Shown in pieces: positions 25,612-32,734 of a stretch of 64,000 nt of DNA. The notes below the pieces were generated by a model. That model was not told where the DNA came from, did not search any database, and saw only the letters and a program-made list of their open reading frames with translations. The translations under genes and the position numbers were made by a program. The DNA comes from Bailinhaonella thermotolerans (GTDB lineage Bacteria; Actinomycetota; Actinomycetes; Streptosporangiales; Streptosporangiaceae): positions 96,067 to 160,066 of the forward strand of contig NZ_QZEY01000021.1 of NCBI RefSeq assembly GCF_003594875.1, in the 5' to 3' direction. How positions within the stretch are numbered: position 1 is the first letter of the stretch; every line of letters begins with the position of its first letter.

Positions 25612-26631
25612 GTGGCGGACGATCTCAAGCTGGGGCTGAACCTGGGGTACTGGCAGCGCCACGCCGACGACGCGACCGAGACGGTGCTGGCGGCGGAGCG
25701 GCTGGGGTACGACTCGGTGTGGACCGCCGAGGCGTACGGGTCGGACGCGTTCACGCCCCTGGCCTGGTACGGCGCGCGGACGTCGCGGATCAAGCTGGGG
25801 ACCTCGGTCGCGCAGCTCTCCGCGCGGACCCCGGCGGCGACCGCGATGACGGCGATGACGCTGGACCACCTCACCGGCGGGCGGCTGCTGCTCGGCGTCG
25901 GCGCGTCGGGGCCGCAGGTGGTCGAGGGGTGGTACGGCGTCCCGTTCCCCAAGCCGCTGGCGCGGACCCGCGAGTACGTCGAGATCATGAAGCGGATCTG
26001 GCGCCGCGAGGAGCCGGTCACCAGCGACGGGGAGCACTATCCGCTGCCGTACCCGGGGGGCGCGGGGCTGGGCAAGCCGCTCAAGCTGATCACGCATCCG
26101 CTCCGCCCCGAGATCCCGCTCTACCTCGGCGCCGAGGGCCCCAGGAACGTCGCCCTGGCCGCCGAGATCGCCGACGGCTGGCTCCCGCTGTTCGTCTTCC
26201 CCGAGAAGATCGAGCGGATGTACGGCGAGTCGCTGGCCGCGGCGGGCCCGGGCTTCGACATCGCGGCCATGGTCCACGTGATCGTCACCGACGACGTCGC
26301 CCAGGCCATCGACATCGTGAAGATGACCCTCACGCTCTACATCGGCGGCATGGGCGCGAAAAGCCGCAACTTCCACGCCGACATCATCGGCCGCATGGGC
26401 TACGCCGACGCCGCGGCCAAGATCCAGGAGCTCTACCTCGCCGGCCGCCGTGACGAGGCCTTCCGCGCCATCCCCGACGAACTCGCCGACGGCATCTCCC
26501 TGGTGGGCCCCATCGAGCGGATCCGCGAACGCCTCGCCCTCTGGCGCGACAGCCCCGTCACCAGCCTCCTGGCCATGGGCCCCCGCGACGAGCCGACCCT
26601 GAGAGCCCTCCGCGACGCCGTCCACGGCTGA
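25612..26631 (+). CDS. F420-dependent LLM-class oxidoreductase, Rv3520c-like
   Basis: This 339-aa luciferase-like TIM-barrel protein has LNLGYWQRHADDATE, VWTAEAYGSDAFTPLAWYGA, LGTSVAQLSARTPAATAMTA, LDHLTGGRLLLGVGASGPQV, GWYGVPFPKPLARTREYV, LGAEGPRNVALAAEIADGW and NFHADIIGRMGY. This pattern closely matches my memory of M. tuberculosis Rv3520c, an F420-linked member of the KstR regulon. The GTG at 25612 has GGGAGG at 5 nt; a GTG 24 nt upstream is possible. It ends 14 nt before a convergent gene. The exact substrate is not known. Confidence 0.85.
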   Translation: MADDLKLGLNLGYWQRHADDATETVLAAERLGYDSVWTAEAYGSDAFTPLAWYGARTSRIKLGTSVAQLSARTPAATAMTAMTLDHLTGGRLLLGVGASGPQVVEGWYGVPFPKPLARTREYVEIMKRIWRREEPVTSDGEHYPLPYPGGAGLGKPLKLITHPLRPEIPLYLGAEGPRNVALAAEIADGWLPLFVFPEKIERMYGESLAAAGPGFDIAAMVHVIVTDDVAQAIDIVKMTLTLYIGGMGAKSRNFHADIIGRMGYADAAAKIQELYLAGRRDEAFRAIPDELADGISLVGPIERIRERLALWRDSPVTSLLAMGPRDEPTLRALRDAVHG

Positions 26632-26645
26632 CCCCTCGCCTCGGC

Positions 26646-27161
26646 TTAGATGAGGTCGGCCAGGTGGGCGAGGGTCAGGCGTACGCCGGTGACACGTTCG
26701 GCGAGTGACAGGGCCTTGAGCAAACCCTCTTCGTCGTACTCGTCCTCCACCACGGGCAGGAGGCCGACCTCCCGCAACTCGGCGTTGAGCGCGTCGGGCC
26801 GCTCCCCCGACCGGTCGCCGGGGAAGCCGGGCGCGAACGTGGTGATCAGGCATCCGTCGGCCGCGTAGGTGAAGTCCTCGTCGAGGTTGACGTTGGTATG
26901 CACCAGGGCCGCCACAGTGCCCGGTGTCAGCGCCGCCGCTACCTTCTCCTCCTCCTCAAAGCTCCAGTCGAACACGGCGGAACCGCCGTCGGCGGCCACG
27001 ACCTCCGCCGTCTCCCCGACCGTGATCCCCGCCGCGGCGAGCCGCCGCGTCACCTCCCCGGGCGGAAGCCCGCGCACGAAGAACACGTAGAGGTCCGTCG
27101 CCCCCGCCCCGTCCGTGAACGTGTCCAGCAACCAGCGGTAACCGCCGTCCCTGAGTTCCAT
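26646..27161 (-). CDS. DUF6461-like hypothetical protein
   Basis: This 171-aa acidic, soluble protein starts MELRDGGYRWLLDTFTDG and contains LYVFFVRGLPPGEVTRRLAA, WSFEEEEKVAAALTPGT and TFAPGFPGDRSGERPDALN. The YRWL and CxVRGLxPxEVxRRL-like layout resembles the DUF6461 family common in Streptomyces. Function unknown. It converges with the F420 oxidoreductase. Confidence 0.7.
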   Translation of the reverse strand: MELRDGGYRWLLDTFTDGAGATDLYVFFVRGLPPGEVTRRLAAAGITVGETAEVVAADGGSAVFDWSFEEEEKVAAALTPGTVAALVHTNVNLDEDFTYAADGCLITTFAPGFPGDRSGERPDALNAELREVGLLPVVEDEYDEEGLLKALSLAERVTGVRLTLAHLADLI

Positions 27162-27449
27162 CGGTGGGCTCCCCTCCGCGTGTCGTCTCGGCGATGCTCT
27201 CGGGTGGCCCCGACAGAACGGCTTCGCCGGGGCTCCGCCGCCGGGCGTTCGCCCTGTACGTCATGGACTGCGAGGATTGCCGGTACGGCTGTCGCGCGGG
27301 CACGGGTTCACGTCGTACGGCGGGAGCGCGCGCCACCGTGCCGTACGCGACCGGGCGCCGGAACGCCCGGCGCCGGCCGTACGGGATGGCGAGGGCCGTA
27401 CGGGGCCGCGGGCGGGCGGGGTTCCGCGCGGGGCCGGGAGGCGGAGTGG

Positions 27450-28574
27450 ATGGGAGGCGGGACCGTGGGACGGACGCTGGGGGCACGGGAGCTGAACCGG
27501 GCCTCGCTCGCGAGGCAGTTCCTGCTGGAACGGGCCGGGCGGCCGGTGGAGGAGGTGGTCTCGCACCTGGCCGGGCTGCAGGCGCAGACGCCGCACACCT
27601 GGTACGTCGGGCTGTGGTCGCGGGTGGCGGGGTTCGACCCGGGGGACGTCGTGGAGGCGATGACCGCGCGGCGGCTGGTGCGGATCGCGGCGATGCGGTC
27701 CACGATCCACCTGCTGACCGCCGACGACGCGCTGTTCCTGCGGCCGCTGACCCAGCCCGCGCTGGACCGGGACCTGTCCGGCAACTTCACGCACAAGAAG
27801 CCGCTGGCGGGGATGGACCTGGAGGCGCTGGTCGCGGCCGGGCGGGAGATCCTGGAGCGGGAGCCGATGACCAACAAGCGGCTCGGGGAACTGCTCGCCG
27901 AGCGCTGGCCGGACCGCAAGCCCGCCTCCCTGGCGTACGCGGTGCGGTGTCTCGCTCCGCTGGTGCAGGTGCCGCCGCGCGGGCTGTGGGGGCGCAGCGG
28001 GCCGATCGCGCACACGACGGCCGAGCACTGGCTGGGCCGGCCGCTGGACCCGGCGCCGTCGCCGGAGCGGATGGTGCTGCGTTACCTCGCCGCCTTCGGG
28101 CCCGCGTCGGTCATGGACGTGCAGAAGTGGTGCGGACTGACCCGCCTGGGCGAGGTGGTGGACCGCATGCGCGGTGAGCTGGTCACGTTCACCGACGAGA
28201 CGGGCCGCGAGGTCTTCGACCTGCCCGGCGCCCCGCGCCCGGACCCGGACACCCCGGCGCCGCCGCGCTTCCTGTACGACTACGACAACGTCCTGATCTC
28301 CTACGCCGGCCGCACCCGCGTCGTCACGGACCACGTCAAGCGCCAGAACTACGACCCGCACGGCCCGGTCCCCCAGTTCGTCCTGATCGACGGCTTCACC
28401 GGCGGCGACTGGCGCATCACCGGCGACAAGGGATCCGCCGTGCTCACGATCCGCCCCTTCGCCCCGCTGACCTCCGCCGACACCGAGGCCCTGACGGAGG
28501 AGGGCCTGGCCCTCCTCGCCTTCGCCGAACCCCGCGCCGAGTCCCGCGACGTCCGCGTCACCGCCCCCATCTGA
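27450..28574 (+). CDS. Winged-helix DNA-binding domain protein (HTH_42/DUF1006 type)
   Basis: The 374-aa protein has SHLAGLQAQTPHTWYVGLWS, RIAAMRSTIHLLTADDALF, AYAVRCLAPLVQVPPRGLWG, AEHWLGRPLDP and FLYDYDNVLISYAGRTRV, hallmarks of the crosslink-repair-glycosylase/HTH_42 group (AlkX/YcaQ-like). Members include DNA interstrand-crosslink glycosylases, so a DNA-repair role is possible. ATG at 27450 with GGGAGG at 8 nt; an in-frame GTG at 27465 is an alternative. Confidence 0.8.
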   Translation: MGGGTVGRTLGARELNRASLARQFLLERAGRPVEEVVSHLAGLQAQTPHTWYVGLWSRVAGFDPGDVVEAMTARRLVRIAAMRSTIHLLTADDALFLRPLTQPALDRDLSGNFTHKKPLAGMDLEALVAAGREILEREPMTNKRLGELLAERWPDRKPASLAYAVRCLAPLVQVPPRGLWGRSGPIAHTTAEHWLGRPLDPAPSPERMVLRYLAAFGPASVMDVQKWCGLTRLGEVVDRMRGELVTFTDETGREVFDLPGAPRPDPDTPAPPRFLYDYDNVLISYAGRTRVVTDHVKRQNYDPHGPVPQFVLIDGFTGGDWRITGDKGSAVLTIRPFAPLTSADTEALTEEGLALLAFAEPRAESRDVRVTAPI

Positions 28575-28590
28575 CCGCCGCCCCGCCTCC

Positions 28591-28627
28591 CCGTACGGCT
28601 CCCGCCAGGCCCGCGCGAGCCGTACGG
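28591..28627. terminator. Hairpin between convergent genes, CGTACGGC family
   Basis: Perfect 11-bp arms CCGTACGGCTC and GAGCCGTACGG with a 15-nt loop sit between the winged-helix gene and the convergent hypothetical gene. Confidence 0.65.
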
Positions 28628-28645
28628 CGGTCCCGGGCGGGGGCG

Positions 28646-29326
28646 TCAGGGGCCGGGCGTCCCCGGTGAGAGCACGCGCGCGACCCTCTCGACGGCGCGG
28701 CCGATCTCGGCGACCGGGCAGATGGGGTCCCCCCAGCTCCACACGAAGCGCTCCCCCGCGACGCCCACGTCCTCCTTGAGCACGGGCAGCTCCGGGTGGC
28801 AGACGCGCACCACCGGCCGTTCCCGGCCGAGCAGCACCTGCGCGCTCCACCCCCGCTCCCGGAACGCCGCCCCCAGCGCCGCGACCGCCCGGCACGCGAA
28901 GTCGTGGTCGGCGAAGACCCGGACCACGCCCCCGCCCTCCCCCGCCGGGTACCGCGGCGCGCCCTCCGCGCCGGGGACGGCCGCGCCCGCCGCCAGACCC
29001 CCCGAAAGCGGCGAGCCGTCCTGGGCGGGCCCCGCCTCCCGCGTGTCCGTGGCCGTCCGGCCGCCGAGCGCCCGGTGGACGGCGAGCACCGCGCCGTCCA
29101 TGTCCTCGACGTCCCCGAGCCGTTCGCCCCCCGACCAGAGGTAGCGCCCGTCCCGCGCGTCGATCCTCCGCCCGGCTCCGCCGTCCCCCACGACGAGATG
29201 GGACCCCCGCTCGTCGACGCCCACCCGCGCCGCGTACCCGTGACACCGCAACCGCCGCCCCAACGCGACGAGATCGAGGTGATCCTCACCCCATGAGCCG
29301 CGCCGCCCCAGGTGCACAGGTTCCAT
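28646..29326 (-). CDS. Hypothetical protein next to an XRE regulator
   Basis: The 226-aa protein has no clear membrane segment. The N-terminal half has paired short motifs (SHLVVGDGGAGRRID, RYLWSGGERLGDVEDMDGAV); the C-terminal half has VRVFADHDFACRAVAALG, VRVCHPELPVLKEDVGV and FVWSWGDPICPVAEIGRAV. I do not recognise a named family. Proteins of this look often sit beside XRE/DUF397 loci in actinomycetes, so a link to the divergent regulator at 29435 is plausible. The N-terminus is uncertain. Confidence 0.6.
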   Translation of the reverse strand: MEPVHLGRRGSWGEDHLDLVALGRRLRCHGYAARVGVDERGSHLVVGDGGAGRRIDARDGRYLWSGGERLGDVEDMDGAVLAVHRALGGRTATDTREAGPAQDGSPLSGGLAAGAAVPGAEGAPRYPAGEGGGVVRVFADHDFACRAVAALGAAFRERGWSAQVLLGRERPVVRVCHPELPVLKEDVGVAGERFVWSWGDPICPVAEIGRAVERVARVLSPGTPGP

Positions 29327-29434
29327 CGGATTACCTCCTCATGGCCGTCTTCTCTCGTTCCGCCTCCCACGATCCAAGAAGGCGATTACGATTCGTGGCG
29401 ATTGGCACACGAAGTGCAATGCGGTGACGTCTGC

Positions 29435-30328
29435 GTGACAGCATCGGAGGCGGCGGGCTTGTCGGAGTTCAGCGAAGCACTACGCACATATCGTCAGGCG
29501 GCGGGGCTTTCGCAGGAGCGGCTGGCGGAGAGGACGAGCTTCAGCCGTTCCCTGATCGCGATGGTGGAGCGGGGCGATCGGCGGCCGACGCCGGAGTTCG
29601 CGGTCGCGTGCGACGAGATCTTGAAGACCCGGGGCGCGCTGGCCGCGATGCTCCGGCTGGAGAGGCTGCCGCCGTGGTTCGCGGAGTGGACGGACGTGGA
29701 GCGGGAGGCCACGTCGTTCAAGATCTTCACCATGGGACTCGTGCCCGGGCTCCTGCAGATCCCGGCATACGCGCGGACGGCGCTCAGCGGTGGGCGCGCC
29801 GTGGACGTCGAGGAGGCCGTGGCGATGCGCATGGACCGGCAGAAGATCTTCGAGCGGGGCGTGCGCTGCTGGGTGGTGGTCGAGGAGTCGGTGCTGCTCC
29901 GGCCCTCCGGCTCCGCCCGGGTGATGCAGGAGCAACTCGCCCACCTGATCGACATGGCCGGCCGCCTCGACGGTTTCCAGGTGCTGCCGCTCGCCCACTC
30001 CGTCCTGACCGGCACACTGGGGTCGTTCACGATTGCCAGCCTTCCGGGTGCCGAGGAAGGATGTGCTTATGTCGAGGGCGCTCCACGCGGACAAGTGACC
30101 AGCGATTCCAGCAAGATCTCCGCGCTCTCGCACAAGTTCGAGGCCGTACGCACACATGCGCTGTCACACCGCGAGTCACTGGATCTGATCAAGACCGTGG
30201 AGGAGAGATGGGCGAGATCGTGTGGCGCAAGTCCAGTCACAGCGGACAGGAGGGCGACTGCGTCGAGGTCGCGGCGACGGGCGGGCATGTGCTCATCCGG
30301 GACAGCAAGGCCCCGGACGGCGGAGTGA
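29435..30328 (+). CDS. XRE-family regulator with DUF5753 domain, 3' end overlapping DUF397 gene
   Basis: The 297-aa protein has an N-terminal helix-turn-helix (FSEALRTYRQAAGLSQERLA, FSRSLIAMVERGDRRPTPEF) and a DUF5753 ligand domain (GLVPGLLQIPAYARTAL, MRMDRQKIFERG, VLLRPSGSARVMQEQLAHLI, SHRESLDLIKTVEERWA). Normally the protein ends here. In this case the frame continues 37 residues across the start of the next gene (overlap 121 nt), giving an Arg/Ser-rich tail, as if the original stop was lost. GTG at 29435; a TTG at 29459 with GGAGG upstream is a good alternative start. Confidence 0.85.
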   Translation: MTASEAAGLSEFSEALRTYRQAAGLSQERLAERTSFSRSLIAMVERGDRRPTPEFAVACDEILKTRGALAAMLRLERLPPWFAEWTDVEREATSFKIFTMGLVPGLLQIPAYARTALSGGRAVDVEEAVAMRMDRQKIFERGVRCWVVVEESVLLRPSGSARVMQEQLAHLIDMAGRLDGFQVLPLAHSVLTGTLGSFTIASLPGAEEGCAYVEGAPRGQVTSDSSKISALSHKFEAVRTHALSHRESLDLIKTVEERWARSCGASPVTADRRATASRSRRRAGMCSSGTARPRTAE

Positions 30329-30384
30329 TCGCGGTCTCGCCGGAGACGTGGCGGGACTTCCTCCGGTCCGTCAAGGGGGGCTGA
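30208..30384 (+). CDS. DUF397 protein, copy 1
   Basis: The 58-aa product starts MGEIVWRKSSHSGQEGDCVE and contains HVLIRDSKAPDGGVIAVSP and WRDFLRSVK, the DUF397 pattern. DUF397 genes follow XRE/DUF5753 regulators as a pair proposed to act as a toxin-antitoxin-like or developmental switch (bldB/whiJ-type). GGAGGAG precedes the ATG. It overlaps the regulator gene by 121 nt. Confidence 0.88.
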   Translation: MGEIVWRKSSHSGQEGDCVEVAATGGHVLIRDSKAPDGGVIAVSPETWRDFLRSVKGG

Positions 30385-30421
30385 CCGTCGATCTCGGGCG
30401 CCTGAGCAGCGGAGGAGAGAA

Positions 30422-30598
30422 ATGGGCGAGATCGTATGGCGCAAGTCCAGTCACAGCGGACAGGTGGGCGACTGCGTCGAGGTCGCGACGGCGAACGACC
30501 GAGTGCTCATCCGGGACAGCAAGGCCCCGGACGGCGGAGTGATCGCGATCTCCCCGGAGACATGGCGGTCCTTCTTCCGGTCCGTCAAGGAGGGGTGA
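30422..30598 (+). CDS. DUF397 protein, copy 2
   Basis: The 58-aa product is nearly identical to copy 1 (MGEIVWRKSSHSGQVGDCVE, RVLIRDSKAPDGGVIAISP). It lies 37 nt downstream with the same GGAGGAGAG leader, so it is a tandem gene duplication that includes the ribosome site. Differences cluster in the middle (TANDR for ATGGH) and the C-terminus. Confidence 0.88.
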   Translation: MGEIVWRKSSHSGQVGDCVEVATANDRVLIRDSKAPDGGVIAISPETWRSFFRSVKEG

Positions 30599-30669
30599 GC
30601 CGGGTCCTCGTGGCGTACGGCGCGGCGCCCGGGAGGCCGGGGCCGGGCCGTACGGCGGGTTAGGCGTGG

Positions 30670-31866
30670 TCAGGCGGGGGTGTCCCAGGTGACGGGGAGG
30701 GCGTGGAGGCCGAGGGTGATGGAGGCGGCGCGCACTCGGACCTCGCCGGGCGGGATCGCGAGGCGCAGGGACGGGAAGCGCGCGAACAGGGCCGTGTAGG
30801 CGACGCGGAGTTCGGTCCGGGCCAGGTGGTGGCCGAGGCACAGATGCACGCCGTGGCCGAAGGCCAGGTGCCGGCCCGCCTCCGGGCGGTCCAGGCGCAG
30901 CCGCCCGGGGCCGGGGAACTCGGCGGGGTCGCGGTTGACCACCGGGAGCGCGAGCGTGACGGTCTCCCCGGCGCGGATCAGCTCGCCCTCCAGTTCCACG
31001 TCCTCCAGCGCGGCGCGGGACGGCGCGCCGAGGTGCAGGATCGTGAGGTAGCGCAGCAGTTCCTCGACGGCGGGGGCGGCCAGCGCCGGGTCGGCGCGCA
31101 GGCGGGCGAGTTCGGCGGGATGCCGCAGCAGCGCGAGCACGCCCAGCGAGATCATGCTCGCGGTGGTCTCGTGGCCGGCCACGAGGAGGATGAGGGCGAT
31201 GTTGGCCAGTTCCTCGTCCGTCAGGTCCCCGTCCCGCGCGAGCGCGCCGAGCAGGTCGTCACCGGGCCGCGCCCGCTGGTGCCGGGCCAGGTCGCCCAGG
31301 TAGGCGTACAGCGCGCCCATCGCCTCGCGGGCCCGCTCGACGCTGTGCTCCAGGCTGACCATGAGGCCCGCCTGCTCCTGGAAGAACGCGTGGTCGGTGT
31401 ACGGCACGCCGAGGATCTCGCAGATCACCAGTGACGGGATGGGCAGCGCGTAGTCCGCCACGAGGTCGGCGGGCGGGCCGGCCCCGGCCAGGAGATCGAG
31501 CCGCTCCCGCGCGATCTCGGCGATGCGCGGCTCCAGCGCCGCGATCCTGCGGGTGGTGAACCACCCGGTCAGCAGCCTGCGGTACCGCGTGTGGCCGGGC
31601 GGGTCCATGCTCGGGAACATCCCGGGCCGGGAGGGGGCGCGCACGTCGCCGAGACGGACCATCCGGATGGGCGCGTGCCGCAGCTCCTGCCGGGCCGAGA
31701 AGCGAGGGTCGGCGAGGACGACCCGGGCGGCGGCGTGCCCGGTGACCAGCCAGCCCAGGTGCCCGTCGGGGTACGCCATCCGGACGACCGGTGGGAGCGC
31801 GGCCAGCTCGGGAGGCGGCTCGAAGGGACCGGGGCGCTCGACGGGGAGCGTGATCGGGGTTCTCAT
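30670..31866 (-). CDS. Cytochrome P450
   Basis: This 398-aa soluble P450 has the I-helix LLVAGHETTASM, ExxR in EELLRYL, NRDPAEFPGPGRLRLDRP and the heme loop FGHGVHLCLGHHLARTEL with the Cys thiolate. It is a bacterial class-I type needing ferredoxin and reductase, neither of which lies nearby. It is divergent from a TetR gene and probably controlled by it. The ATG lies 7 nt after a TACTCT box, suggesting a leaderless transcript. Substrate unknown. Confidence 0.93.
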   Translation of the reverse strand: MRTPITLPVERPGPFEPPPELAALPPVVRMAYPDGHLGWLVTGHAAARVVLADPRFSARQELRHAPIRMVRLGDVRAPSRPGMFPSMDPPGHTRYRRLLTGWFTTRRIAALEPRIAEIARERLDLLAGAGPPADLVADYALPIPSLVICEILGVPYTDHAFFQEQAGLMVSLEHSVERAREAMGALYAYLGDLARHQRARPGDDLLGALARDGDLTDEELANIALILLVAGHETTASMISLGVLALLRHPAELARLRADPALAAPAVEELLRYLTILHLGAPSRAALEDVELEGELIRAGETVTLALPVVNRDPAEFPGPGRLRLDRPEAGRHLAFGHGVHLCLGHHLARTELRVAYTALFARFPSLRLAIPPGEVRVRAASITLGLHALPVTWDTPA

Positions 31867-31867
31867 A

Positions 31868-31947
31868 CTTTTGAGAGTAGACTCCGATTTGAGAGCTGAC
31901 TAGTGAAATCCGGTGAAGTTGTGGTCACCAGCCGGGCGGGCCAGAAT
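31868..31947. promoter_or_regulatory. Divergent P450/TetR promoter region with TTTGAGAG repeats
   Basis: TTTGAGAG occurs at 31870-31877 and 31888-31895, with GAGTAGACTC between them. Leftward, TAGTCA and TACTCT lie just before the P450 ATG. Rightward, TTGTGG (31919-31924), 17 nt and CAGAAT (31942-31947) lie 7 nt before the TetR GTG. The repeats overlap the P450 promoter and are candidate TetR sites. Confidence 0.55.
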
Positions 31948-31953
31948 CGCAGC

Positions 31954-32547
31954 GTGAGCGAACGGAGCACGTCCGGCCTGCGCGAACGCAAGAAGGCCAG
32001 GACCAGGGCGCTGATCCAGCGGGAGGCCCTGCGGCTGTTCCGCGAGCAGGGCTACGCGGCGACGACGGTGGAGCAGATCGCGGAGGCCGCCGAGGTCGCC
32101 CCGAGCACGGTCTTCCGCTATTTCCCGACGAAGGAGGATCTGGTCCTGATGGACCACTTCCCGCCGTTCGTCGCGGCGTTGCGGGCGGCGCCGCCCGAGC
32201 TGGGCCCCGTCGAGGCGGTGCGGGCGGCCATGCGGGAGACGCTGGCCGCGCAGACGCCCGAGGAGATCGCCGAGGGCTTCGAGCGCGAGAAGCTCATGCT
32301 CACCGTGCCCGAGCTGTGGGCGGCCAGCCTGCGCGGCGTCACCGGCGTCGTCGCCGCGCTGGAGGAGATCTTCGCCGAGCGCGCGGGCCGCCGCCGCGGC
32401 GACCCGGAGATCCGCAACGTCACCGGCGCGATCATGGGGGTCATCCTGGCCATGTGGTTCGACTGGGTGAAGGACCCCTCCATGGACGCCCCCGCCGAGC
32501 TCGACCACGCCCTGGCCCACCTCCAGGCGGGCCTCCCCCTCACCTGA
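31954..32547 (+). CDS. TetR-family regulator, divergent to P450
   Basis: The 197-aa protein has an HTH in about 8-55 (LIQREALRLFREQGYAATTV, IAEAAEVAPSTVFRYFPTKE) and a variable ligand domain. A leaderless promoter 7 nt upstream supports GTG 31954 over the longer GTG at 31903. The MftR-like ending (FDWVKDPSMDAPAELDHAL) resembles ScoC/MftR-group TetRs that control oxidative genes. Confidence 0.85.
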   Translation: MSERSTSGLRERKKARTRALIQREALRLFREQGYAATTVEQIAEAAEVAPSTVFRYFPTKEDLVLMDHFPPFVAALRAAPPELGPVEAVRAAMRETLAAQTPEEIAEGFEREKLMLTVPELWAASLRGVTGVVAALEEIFAERAGRRRGDPEIRNVTGAIMGVILAMWFDWVKDPSMDAPAELDHALAHLQAGLPLT

Positions 32548-32679
32548 CCCGTCCCGCCGCGCTCCCCCCGCGACGCCGTACGGCCGCGCGCCGGCCGCGC
32601 ACGCCCGGAACGGCGTACGCGCCGACGACCGGGCCCGGAACGGGGAGCACGCCGGCCACCCCGTGCCCGGAACGGCGAC

Positions 32680-32710
32680 GGCCCCGGCGTCCGCGCGGGA
32701 CGCCGGGGCC
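32680..32710. terminator. Strong hairpin between convergent genes
   Basis: Perfect 13-bp arms GGCCCCGGCGTCC and GGACGCCGGGGCC with a 5-nt loop lie between the TetR gene and the convergent ABC permease gene. Confidence 0.75.
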
Positions 32711-32734
32711 GGGGCCGGGCCGGGACAGGGAGGA

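Noticed and set aside
26898..27449. N-terminal extension of the winged-helix protein
   Set aside because: The upstream frame is antisense to the DUF6461 gene and compositionally odd; ATG 27450 has a proper ribosome site.
30371..30841. Left-pointing 156-codon frame opposite DUF397 copy 2
   Set aside because: Pro/Arg-rich antisense shadow; the right-pointing DUF397 reading is conserved between both copies.
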